From: Spinacia oleracea | Taxonomy: Eukaryota; Streptophyta; Magnoliopsida; Caryophyllales; Amaranthaceae | Assembly: GCF_020520425.1 (NCBI RefSeq) | Contig: NC_079491.1 | Location: forward strand, 20,389,449 to 20,453,448 | Direction: 5' to 3' | Length of the DNA: 64,000 bases | Shown: positions 21,517-31,727 of the stretch, piece by piece | Position numbering within the stretch: the first letter of the stretch is position 1 | Layout: every line of letters begins with the position of its first letter | Made by a program: the position numbers and the translations under genes | The notes under the pieces: model-generated | The model's input: the letters and a program-made list of their open reading frames with translations, nothing else | What the model was told of the DNA's origin: nothing | Databases searched by the model: none

Positions 21517-24075
21517 TCAAACACTAGCATTGGGTTTATAGCGTGCAACAAAATTATCCTCCCTTGGTGGTGAAATAGGCGACATATCTCCCTTCAACAT
21601 AAGAACATCATCAGCAGGAATATCTACAACTTCTGCACCATCCACTTCACTTCCTAGTTGATCTTGTATAGTTAACAATCTTTTCAGCACCTCATTCATT
21701 GACGGCCTCATTTCTTTTGTACTCTGCAAGCACTGAAAGGCCAATTCTGCTACCGCGGTTATTTCAATCTTTGCTTCACTGTCAGACTGGAACCAAAGAG
21801 AAGGATCAACAAATTCCTGTAAGCAATTCTGGATTTTATTAATTGCCATAGTAGCAAGGTTAATCTCATTCCTCTTCCTTGTGATATCAACAGCAGGTAA
21901 AGAAGATAACAGCTCTGACAACATGACTCCAAAGCTGTAAACATCGCTTTTCTCAGTAAGCTGGTAACACTGATGATATTCAGGGTCTACATATCCAGGG
22001 GTACCCTGAGGAGCTGTTGATACGTGAGTAACATCCAAGGGAAATAGACGGGAGAGTCCAAAATCCGCGACTTTTACAGAGAAATTACTATCAAGAAGGA
22101 TGTTTTGAGTCTTGACATCGCGGTGTACAATGTCTGAATCATGAAGATATACCAATGCACTTGCTGTTTCAGTAGCTATGCTTAGCCTTCTTTCCCATGG
22201 TAGTAACCCTTGTTTGCTTTGTTTTCCATGGAGATGATCCGCGACAGTTCCATTTGAAACATACTCGTACACAAGAAGAAGCTCTCTACTCTGACGGGAA
22301 GTGCAACCATAAAGGTTTACCAGGTTCTCATGGCGTAAATTTGCAAGAATCTCAACCTCATTTAGGAACTGCTCAGCTCGTTTATTGTTGTTTTCATATA
22401 GGCGTTTGATTGCCACTTCACGTCCGTCTCTAAGTTTTCCTATAAGTACAGAAAGATGTTAGTAATTGTAAAAGCATGAAAATCAATCAAATAAATTGAA
22501 GAGAGTGCACCAGCATGTACATACCATAATAGACTGTGCCAAACCCTCCCTCTCCTAGTTCCTTTAAAGGATTGAAGTAGTCTGTGGCTTCTTCAAGTTC
22601 CCTGTAATTGAATACATGGACTCCAAAAACAGTGCTTCCATTTAAAATATTAAAATTTGATCTTGCTGTGGAAGGACTGTATGACTTGTTGTGATTCAGG
22701 AATTGTGCAGAAGAAGATCCCTCCTTCTTACGATGGCGACGATATAAAAAGAAGCACAAAGTACTACTCAGAAGCACACATGCTGCAATTCCTGTACCTG
22801 TGGTAAGCCACAAAAATTTAATTTGTTGCTAAAGTATAACAGTTTGGAGAAGAAATGCGAAGATTGGTAGGGAATTGAATAGGTTACCTAAGATGACAGC
22901 AGTCTTGTTAGACTCTACCGGACTTAAGTCTTCCTGTCCTGCATCTGAAGATAAAGGGAAACATAGTGAGCTTATACTTGAGGCAGGGCATCAGGAGTAC
23001 TGACTCAGTGCAGAATGGTTTAATCATGAACTGAAATGTTTGGAAGCCAATTGCAGCCTATGAATTCCAGATAATCTATCAAACATATATTATATCAACA
23101 GGAATACTACTCCAAAAAGAGGGGTATAAGGCGCAGCAGTTCTGTATTCACCTGCACAACTGTCAATTCCATGAAAGACTACTGAGTACTGACAGTGAAA
23201 CATTGATAAAATTCTTAGGAGCAACAATCTACTTCTGTTTTCATTCATATTTCATGCAATGCAGACTTGTACCAAGACATACAAAAAAGGTGAACCAACC
23301 AAATTAGCCGTTCTATTAGTCTTGTCTACATTCTAACATCAAAAATAAAAGAAGCCTGTATATAGAGAGAGGAGATACCATCATGTAGAGTCCAATTCAA
23401 TGTAAAACCTTGACTTAATATTTGTCTGTAGTTCATCTTCCAATAACTGCTTGCCCCATGACTACCAGATTCCATATCTGTATCCAAATCCATTGGTACC
23501 GCAACCACAGACTCACATAGTCCTAAAGAATAGTTCTGCTCAACCAAATCCTCGAAATGGAAGTCACCAAAGGACTTTAAAGTATCATTTTGATCACCTT
23601 CACCCGCTTTACAGCTTATAGGATAGTACACATAGTATTCCTTAGGGAGGTTAGAGCAGTTGTAGAATAGGAAAAATTCAGCAGAATTTGTGCTGAAACT
23701 AAATGGTGTATGTTCAAGGGTTAAGTTGTTCAAGGGAGTGGGGCAGGTGATGGATTCATCATAGACTAGAGCATATACTAAATGGAAGCTATGGTTGAGA
23801 TAATCAACATGGGTTATAACATAATCATGATTAGAAACTCTAAGGATTGGGATTGTGTTGTTTTTGCAGGATACTTTGAAGTTTGGGTGACCACAATGTG
23901 ATTCTTGTTTGGTAGGCATCCAAAATGGATAACTTATACTCGAAAGGTTGCCACAACTTTGAGGGGCACAGACTGTATAGTTTTGATCTGCACATTGTGT
24001 TTTGGTGATTAAGGAGGAGAACATGATGATGAAGACATGGGAGGAGATTGTGATTAAGAATGTTTTAGGCTGCAT
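21517..24075 (-). CDS. LRK10L: LRK10L/WAK-like receptor kinase (copy 2, short ectodomain)
   Basis: Exons on the minus strand: 24075-23379, 22944-22888, 22797-22525 and 22439-21517, phases 1-1-1, 649 aa. Signal peptide at about 1-29; GUB_WAK domain with CAPQSCGNLSSISYPFW and CGHPNFKVSC; membrane helix GIAACVLLSSTLCFFLY. The kinase has GEGGFGTVYYG, VAIKRL, HRDVKTQNILLD, DFGLSRLFP and GTPGYVDPEY, all catalytic landmarks intact. Unlike copies 1 and 3, exon 1 ends at GFTLNWTLHDG, so the Cys-rich WAK-associated tail is missing. The exon may be genuinely shorter, or a downstream exon may have been lost. The kinase is clearly related to copy 1 and the ectodomain is more diverged. Probable pathogen- or stress-related membrane receptor, ligand unknown. 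Confidence 0.92.
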
Positions 24076-24105
24076 TGGAGTGAGGGTGTGAGGGGAAATG
24101 CAGAG

Positions 24106-24140
24106 GAATGAATGAAATGAAATGAAATGAAATGAAATGA
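24106..24140. repeat. (AAATG)n microsatellite upstream of LRK10L copy 2
   Basis: About seven GAATG/AAATG units, 30-65 bp upstream of the start codon of copy 2, probably in its 5' untranslated region. Confidence 0.8.
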
Positions 24141-24143
24141 GAG

Positions 24144-26486
24144 GGGAAGAAATAGGAGGAAGACAGAAAGTGCAAGTTTAAAACAAGTGGTAAGCTAAAA
24201 GTATTGGTTGACATCATGACAAGAAATTAGACCAACGTCATCTCTTATGTCACCAAAACGGAGAAACCCTCGCCCCCGGGGACCCACATCCCAACCACTC
24301 GAGTATCGTGGAGGAAGAAAGTCACACCATGCGCCTCAATTGGTCATTTTATCCGAGTTGTGTTCCTTATAGAAAACTTAAATACGCCGTATATTTTCAA
24401 ACAGGTCCTCTATATCTAAGTGTCTAACACTCCACTAGTTATCATCTACCTACCTTTGTAAGTAAGATGTTGACATGCAGGCTGCTGTAATTGCAAAGTT
24501 TAATGGTAATTGTTGGAAGGTCTTTGACTTTCTATAAGATTAGGAAATTATTACGGCATTTGTGTATGGCATGATATCAAGCACCAATGAGGGTCGAAAT
24601 CTAGTAGACGACCAAACCAAATGTAGTTTAAATTCAATGCTTCAGAAATGATCCATTGGGGAAAAAAATATATATAGTCAAATCTCTATTATTATATAAG
24701 GGAATATTTTGAGCTATTTGATTTTTTTAGTGTCTCCCTGTAAATCGCCTAATGTATTTATTTGTTACAGATTATATTAATTACAATTGACAATAAATAT
24801 TTAGTATACATCGCGTGCATGTAGGATTAGCGAGTAACGACTAGCGTCAAATACTATATTGCTTCATAAAAAATCCATACTTTTCAATTTGGTTTCCTAG
24901 ACATAAAAAGTCCAATTTGGTTTCAATTTAGTGTGATGCAAGCATGTATTAGTGGTGGGGCATATACATAGAATGGGGCAGCTCAACTTCTATTGTACGT
25001 TATCATTGCACAAAGATTTGTTGTCGTTCTTTGAACCGAAAGTGTGAGGAACTAGAATTGTGAGGCGCTACGCTTTACGAATTGCTCTTCAAGTCTTCAA
25101 CATAGAATGTATGAGTGGTATGACAAGCAATGTACCCATAACTCTATAAGGCTATAACAATCTAATAGAGATTATTGGCTTTAGCCGTTTGAAACTTGAA
25201 AAAATGGTGTACTTTTAGAGGTTGTTTGGCTCTTGACATGAGAATGGAATAGAATCAATAAGTGGAAACTGAAAAATAAAGGAAAACCACAAATTTCTAA
25301 CTTGTATGGTTAGTCAACAGAAAGGTCTTTGAAACAAAAAGAATTGCTCACTTCTTCCCACAACTCCACAAGATACTCTAAACCGGTTGGACTCAGACCC
25401 GAACCATTGGGTTAGCGTATCATTAAACTTTTATGGCTTGTAACTCGTCACTCATAACGGTCCAATTTGAATCCGACCTGATTAATCCTTGTACCTTGTA
25501 TTCAAGTAACTATATTATCACAAGACAGTTCCTAATCCATAATAAGTTACGGAGTAGTTGCCAAATAAAATACTCCGTACTTTGTATAACTTGGGCCAAA
25601 TTAATCTTTCTAACAGGTCTTATAGGGGGGACTTTTTAGAATTAGGACTGGGCTCGTGTTATTGATTTATTATAAAACCCAAATGATCAGTTGGTGAATC
25701 ATGCTGGACATCTTGATAGAATGCTACCCACCACCCACCCCTTTTAAAATTAGTATTAAATAATTTTCAGGAATTAATAAGGTGTTGAGGGAGGAGGATG
25801 CATGACTATGGTCAACAAGGAGCAAACATAGGCAAGTTCAAGGGTGTTAATTTGTATTTAGTCAAGATGAATGTCTTTGAAGTTCCTACTTTGAAGTTTG
25901 AAGTGTATAGATATAGATATTTTGATGTTTGGCAATTTGAGAAGGTATAAAGAAACGTTATTTCTTGGATAAACATAGCATCTTAAAGTTTAAGGCGATA
26001 TTTTTTTTCTCAAGAGGCAACGAAATAATTTCTTAGGTTTTTTTTTGACATATTGTGAACATGGAAAAGAATCTTCCATAATGTAAGTCGGTCCCTTTTC
26101 AGTTTTCACCACTGCTTCCACAAAACATATGAAATGACACATTATAAAACTATAGTAAACCATATTCATCGCTCTATGTTTATTTACTTTTTTTGGTGTA
26201 GAGAGAACTACAAACAAAAGGCGACAAGTGATAGGGATTTGATTTCAGGTCTTGAGTATTACCCCTCAAGACTTTACCTTACTCTTGTAAATATACTCCC
26301 GTTTGTTCTCCTAGGGGATAAAATGGTGAAAATTATTTCAAGAAATCCTAAATATTTTACCATAAATTCTAATTTCTAATCGGAAAGAGTAAATAACAAG
26401 GAGCATATTTCTATTAATAACGATTAAAAATGGATCAGATGGAAGACTGGTTCTCCTAATGAATGAAGACTTTTTTGAGCAATGAG
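24144..26486. other. Intergenic, no gene recognised
   Basis: I looked here on the minus strand for the kinase exons missing from the ectodomain gene at 27058-27903 and found none. AT-rich, no clear transposon ends. Confidence 0.45.
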
Positions 26487-26489
26487 GTG

Positions 26490-26670
26490 TAGCTTAGTGG
26501 TAGACCATATCATCTCCCACACCTTGTGGTACGTAACGTCCTTTGGGACTAGGGAGGAAGGGTAACAACTAACAATGGTGTCCCCATCCCCAAATGCCAC
26601 AAGCGGGGATTTGATCTCACAATTTTAATGTTGCAAGATATAAACCTTATTACTATATCAAGTACTAAAA
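26490..26670. repeat. SINE-like segment with facing tRNA-like motifs
   Basis: The + strand has an A-box-like TGTAGCTTAGTGGTAGA at about 26489-26505. The reverse strand has TGATATAGTAATAAGG and a B-box-like GAGATCAAATCCC. The borders and A tail are unclear, so a SINE is likely but unproven. Confidence 0.4.
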
Positions 26671-26808
26671 ATGCTACTTCGTATATGTTAAAGGAAGAAG
26701 GGTCATGATGTGTTTATTATAAGCCATTAGCTTAGAATGTACCTTCTTGTTTCCCTCAATAGTAACTTAATTTTAAACAAATTCATACAACCTTATTGTT
26801 GTCTCATA

Positions 26809-26975
26809 CTCCCTCTGTCCCTCTTTGATTGCTCCATATTATTCTTTGGGGTGTCCCTTTTAAATTGTTTCATACCTTAAACAGTAAATTTTCTCACTTT
26901 ATTAATTCATGTGCACGCCTAAAGATTTAAAAAGTGAATTTTGGATATGGAGCAATAAAAAGGGGACGGAGGGAG
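26809..26975. mobile_element. Stowaway MITE
   Basis: CTCCCTCTGTCCCTCTTT / AAAAGGGGACGGAGGGAG ends, TA duplications at 26807-26808 and 26976-26977, 167 bp. The ends closely fit the Stowaway consensus. Confidence 0.9.
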
Positions 26976-27057
26976 TATTGAATGGCCTGGTAAACAACTA
27001 GTTGAACAATCAAGGAACAATGGCACATAATAATAATAACAAGAATAATATGAAGAA

Positions 27058-27903
27058 TTAATTACCTGTTGGAGCATTTGCATGATTGTAAGGTCTGTTG
27101 CAACCACTTGGATCATGAACACCATTCTTACATAAACAAGTTGGCTGTTCCAAACTTTGATTGTATCCGCATCTTCCCTTAGACTTCTTACAACCATCAC
27201 ATTTACCATCATCGATCAACCATTTTACCTTAAAACCTCCTTTCAAAATATTGTTAATATTCGATAAACCAGTAGCAATCTTTGCTACTTCCGTCCTGAG
27301 AATCGGAATATCAACCTCAAAACTACAGTTTTTCCTAAGCTGTTTCTCCCAAGTTTGGTCGTTGACTGCAAGATAGCCAACATCGCTGTTGAATGACATC
27401 AAGGGAGTGCTCGGTCTCCCATAATCAGTATCCATGGCGCAACGAAAGCCATAAGGTGGTTCTAGTACCAACCTGGGAGGACTGCAATCATAGAACAGGA
27501 TTGCAGTCTGAGAATCGGAAGTGAGTTCGAAGAGGTTCGAGTTTATGGTAGTGTTCTTCAACAGACTTTTGCTAACAGGACAGGGGCCATTTGTGAATTC
27601 TGGTTTTGTAATGGTGAATACCTTTGCAACATAATTGATGTCAAGGATATAGTATGTCTGACTTTTGATATTGATTGACAGTGTGTTATTGTCGCAGTTT
27701 AGCTTGAAGGTCGGATGACCGCAGTGATCTGGCAGTCTGCCATCCCAGAAAGGATATGTTACATTCTTCACGAACCCGCATGATGAATTGGAAGGAGGGC
27801 TGCAACTGTCATACAGTTTATCAGCATATACAGATGAAATCAGGAAGACGACCACGATGATGAAGAAACCGACAGAAGGCAGTAACAAGTTGTTCTGATA
27901 CAT
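27058..27903 (-). CDS. LRK10L-type ectodomain gene lacking a kinase (copy 3)
   Basis: A 281-residue reading frame: signal peptide (1-27, FFIIVVVFLISSVYA), GUB_WAK domain (CGFVKNVTYPFW, CGHPTFKLNC, FYDCSPP) and a full Cys-rich WAK-associated tail (GFKVKWLIDDGKC..C..SKGRCGYNQSL, CLCKNG). It matches exon 1 of copy 1 throughout. The frame stops two codons after CCAACAG|GTAATT, a good splice donor in the same phase (1) as exon 1 of copies 1 and 2. No kinase or membrane exon is seen between it and copy 2. It may make a secreted ectodomain by read-through, be a truncated duplicate, or supply an alternative first exon to copy 2. No premature stops, so it may still be expressed. Confidence 0.8.
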   Translation of the reverse strand: MYQNNLLLPSVGFFIIVVVFLISSVYADKLYDSCSPPSNSSCGFVKNVTYPFWDGRLPDHCGHPTFKLNCDNNTLSINIKSQTYYILDINYVAKVFTITKPEFTNGPCPVSKSLLKNTTINSNLFELTSDSQTAILFYDCSPPRLVLEPPYGFRCAMDTDYGRPSTPLMSFNSDVGYLAVNDQTWEKQLRKNCSFEVDIPILRTEVAKIATGLSNINNILKGGFKVKWLIDDGKCDGCKKSKGRCGYNQSLEQPTCLCKNGVHDPSGCNRPYNHANAPTGN

Positions 27904-28670
27904 TTATCAGAAGTTTGCAGACAAGTTTTTGGGTTAGTTTATCAGGTTTAAGGGGGAAAGGTAATATGTAGATCAGAAATCCAGAAGATATATGACCAAT
28001 TCTAGTAATTAATAATGGTAATCATGATGTTGATGATGATTTAATACCTAGCTGGTCATTTACAAGTAATTAAAAATTACAGTATAAACTTAGGTTGATA
28101 TGAAATTGGGATTAGTCAATATGTTTCTGTATAATAATTGAAGTTAGAGGTATAAGATATTAGTTGGAATTTATTTATAAAAAAAAGGGAAGAAAACAAA
28201 AACAGAAAAAGGAATAATGTTCAAGGAGTAGACTTTGGTGATATCACAATCAGGGTGTATTCTAATTGCTATGCATGTACTCTAGCTGGATGTGATCAGA
28301 TTCCTATGTCGATAATAATTTAAGGATTATGTACGAGAGTCGACAATGTTCAATGTATGCTAAAAGAACACAAGAGCGTGTGTGGGGAAAAACATAATGG
28401 CTATAAATGTTATAATTCGTCATTATTCAACATTAGTCCCTTTTGAAATCTATGATAATTCAATATAAGTACAGTACTTGTCACATGAATCTCAATATAA
28501 CAACGTGTTTCATGTGTGACCAGCCTCACCATCAACTTGGTGGTGTGACGCGCGCGTGCATTTCCCTGCATGCAGCTACTTTGGAGAAGGGTATTGAATG
28601 ATGTTTTTCAATTTTCTATGTTGGTGTTACTCATACAAATGGATCGACTATGTGTTTCACAAATGTTTGT
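27904..28670. other. Upstream region of ectodomain copy 3
   Basis: Promoter side of copy 3. 28296-28372 is repeated at about 31024-31110 next to the ectodomain pseudogene. No other gene seen. Confidence 0.5.
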
Positions 28671-30420
28671 GATCGAGTAAATAGTTTTACGAACTAATAG
28701 AGTTGAGTTTAGTGTTGACACTCAACCTATAAGGAGGAGGAGGGATGAGACTTGTTCTTATGTGTACCAGGGTAATATCATTGGGAGGGAGGATGATGTG
28801 GAGAAGATTATAACTCTGTTGGTAGATTTTAATGTTCAATGTGATGTTTCTTTCCTTACTATTGTTGGAATTGGAGGGTTGGGAAAAACTGCTCTTTCCC
28901 AATTAGTGTATAATGATGAACGGGTCACAAGTGCATTTTCATTGAAGTTGTGGACTTGCGTCTCTGATCATGATCAGGATCAGTTGGACGTTGAGGGGAT
29001 TCTCTGTAAGATTCTTGCTTCAGCAACTGGTAAGAAGCATCAAGGATCCACCAAAGATCTGGTGCAACGACAGCTTCGTGAAATACTTGCACATAATAAA
29101 TTATAAATACTTGCTTGTCTTAGATGATGTGTGGACTGAGAATCGCAATGATTGGCTTAAGCTAGTAGACTTGTTGTTGGGAGGCCAGAGAGGAAGCTGG
29201 ATTTTGGTAACTACACGCTCGCATGAGACGGCAAGAATTGCAGGAGGTGGTCCAAAATATGTGTTGCAAGGCTTGTCAGAAGAGCATTCTTGGTGTTTGT
29301 TTGAAAGGACGGCATTTGGATCGGAACAGTTAAAGCCCAATGATCAGTTGGTGAAGGTTGGGAAAGAGATTGTTGAAGCATGTGTCGGTGTCCCCCTTGC
29401 TATAAGAGTGGCAGGAAGTCTTTTGTATGGACAAGATAAGAGTAAGTGGCTAATGCATGTTTCAAGAGATTGGATTATCCAACTCTAGAGAAAGCCAAAA
29501 GAACATCATGCCTATATTAGAACTCAGTTATCATCAACTTGAGTCCCCACTCAAGAGTTGTTTCACATATTGTGCGCTGTTCCCTAAAGATTGTGTGATA
29601 ATAAACCTTTGGATGGCACAGGGATTTATTGTTCCCTTGGATGTAGGTCAGAGAATGGAGGATGCCGCTGGGTTGTATGCCTGGGGGCATGGGTAAGTTG
29701 ACTTGCCTTCACACGCTACCCAAGTTTGTGGTGGATGCAGCGAGTTCAAGTTGGAAGCAGTGGTTTAATCAGTTAAAGGAACTAAAAGATATTAAGTGCC
29801 TGAAAGGTAAGCTTTGTGTGAATATTAGGTTCCCAAAAAATGCTCCAAAAGTTGAGGAAGGATGTACAACAGAAGGAGCATATTTGAAGAGCAAGGAACA
29901 TCTTAATCATATTACTATCAAGTTTGATGGGAGAAAGGATAATGACGAGGAAGAAAAAAGATTGATTGAAGAGCAGGTATTCCGTAGCTGTTCGTCTTCC
30001 TTGCAGCAGTTGGAGATTGATCATTGCCAAAATTTGACAAGTTTTATCTTTGGAGGATTGGAGCATCTCACAGCTTTGGTACTATTACGTATAGATACTT
30101 GCCCAAATATGAGGCTATTGGAACAAGAGAGAGGACGGCATGCCATGGAAATCCCTCCATCAATCCCTCATCTTCTTGGAATTATCAAATCTCCCACAAC
30201 TGGTGGAACTTCTCCGATGGATACACTACTTGGCTGCCCTACAAACCCTTCAAATTCAGAAATGCAAAGGACTTGAATCCCTACCGAATTGGATGCCTAG
30301 ACTCACCTCCCTTACAGAACTTTCTCTCTGAATGTTCAGCACGCCTTGAAGAAAGATGCAAAGACTCAACTGGAGAGGACTGGCCCCACATTCAACACAT
30401 CCCTTTAATTCAATTATATT
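28671..30420 (+). pseudogene. CC-NBS-LRR resistance gene (RGA-like), broken
   Basis: Remnant of an intracellular immune receptor. The NB-ARC part is recognisable: P-loop GIGGLGKTAL, LKLWTCVSD, kinase-2 LLVLDDVW, ILVTTRS, GVPLAIRVAGSLL and CFTYCALFPKD. It shifts frame near 29100 and 29450. Just after the winged-helix segment (INLWMAQGF) the reading jumps to a mid-LRR block (MGKLTCLHTLPKFVV). This implies an internal deletion removing MHD and the first repeats. LRR wording continues (LQQLEIDHCQNLTSF, LQTLQIQKCKGLESLPNW) with another shift near 30130, and the usual C-terminal GEDWPHIQHIP ends near 30419. The coiled-coil N-terminus is missing; homology starts near 28671. Surrounded by LRK10L copies. 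Confidence 0.9.
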
Positions 30421-30724
30421 GCTTATGCTTTCTCTGTACGTCACTGTTATCAACTCTATTTATACCTTCTGGTCAAACTCTGCCAAATTTACACCTTCCC
30501 TTTCATTGCAAATTAACTACGGAGTACTTTGAATTTACTCAAGCTTTCTCACATAATCATGCAGTGGGATTCTTTCAACACTTGTAGATCAATTACATTG
30601 TTGCCCCCAGCAGTGAACGTATATAACATAGCTGGGTCTTATGATTCTCTCCTTGTGTACTATTCTGTCTTTGATCAATATATTTGACTGCTATCTACTC
30701 TACAATGTTGGCTGATAGTGTTTT

Positions 30725-30972
30725 ATTGACATTGTCACAGTTTAGGTTAAAACTTAAAAGTCAGATGACCACAGTAATCTGGCAGTTTGCCACCCCAGAA
30801 AGGATATGTGACATTCTTTACGAACCCACATCATGAGTAGGGTGGAGGGCTGCAACTTTCATACAGCTTATCAGCATAAACAGATGAACTCAGGAAGACC
30901 ACCACAACGACTATGAAGAAACTGTCAAACTGACAGAAGGTAGTAAGTTAGTAACAAGTTCTTCTGATACAT
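30725..30972 (-). pseudogene. LRK10L ectodomain pseudogene (copy 4, N-terminal piece)
   Basis: On the minus strand this repeats the first roughly 75 codons of copy 3 (signal peptide to the CGHP motif): shared start context at 30970-30972, CAGCCCTCC, TATCCTTTCTGGGGTGG and CAGATTACTGTGGTCATC words. It carries an insertion and frame breaks in the signal-peptide part and ends at about 30725. The upstream DNA is also shared (see the duplication finding). Confidence 0.85.
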
Positions 30973-31110
30973 TTAACAGAAGTTTGTACACAAGTTTTTG
31001 GTTTAAGGGGGGAAAAGGTAATATGTAGATCAGATTCCTATGTCCACAATAATTGAAGGATTATGTACGAGAGTCAACAATGTTCAATGTATGCTAAAAG
31101 AACACAAGTT
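30973..31110. repeat. Duplicated upstream flank of the ectodomain gene
   Basis: Corresponds to about 27904-27975 followed directly by 28296-28372, so the roughly 320 bp between them in the source copy are absent here. Shared words include GGATTATGTACGAGAGTC and TTCAATGTATGCTAAAAG. Confidence 0.8.
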
Positions 31111-31727
31111 AGTATGCTAAAAAAAAAAAAATTATTTATTTAAATCTAGGGTTGCACTTTTGGAAGTGAATGGGTCTCTTACAAATTCTATGTAAGGTAT
31201 CCTACGTGCCATAGAGAAAGTAGATGAGTCCGTCATGCTATCAGCAACTGCTTTAAACTCAAAACAATTCAAGTGTGCAAAGAGCATTTGCAAATTGCAG
31301 TACAAAACTGTAGGCAACACGCCAACACCTATTGTATTTGTAGCTGACTTCAATAAACAAATACCAAGTAAATAGATCGACACAACAACCACATACTCAC
31401 ATTATCGCCATTGCCAGGATCAAGCGGTTTCCAAGAGTGGTACCTCGAAATTGAAAGAAATATTAGTCTCAACTTACAACCAAAGAATTAAGGATGTGAT
31501 ACATATATTACATAGAGTAGATACAACTACACTCGTTAATAAAGGACGTTACAGTGGCTCTAATGACTTACAATTACATTAACGACATAAGTTACTATTC
31601 AATGAAACAATATCAAAAATAAATGGTTATTGTTAGCTAAATCTAAAGCTATAAATCATCACTGGGAGGCTAATAGCAGTGTGACGCCACAATAATTCCT
31701 ACACAGGGAAGTACTCTGAATATCATG
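31111..31727. other. Region between the ectodomain pseudogene and CAP-H2
   Basis: The right part should hold the CAP-H2 3' untranslated region. An 86-codon minus-strand frame (31132-31392) has no recognisable domain and I do not call it a gene. Confidence 0.4.

Noticed and set aside
24144-27050. Kinase exons for ectodomain copy 3
   Set aside because: Searched the minus strand for GxGxxG, HRD and DFG contexts and found none; only a MITE, a SINE-like segment and AT-rich DNA.
31132-31392. 86-codon minus-strand frame downstream of CAP-H2
   Set aside because: No recognisable motif; likely in or near untranslated sequence.
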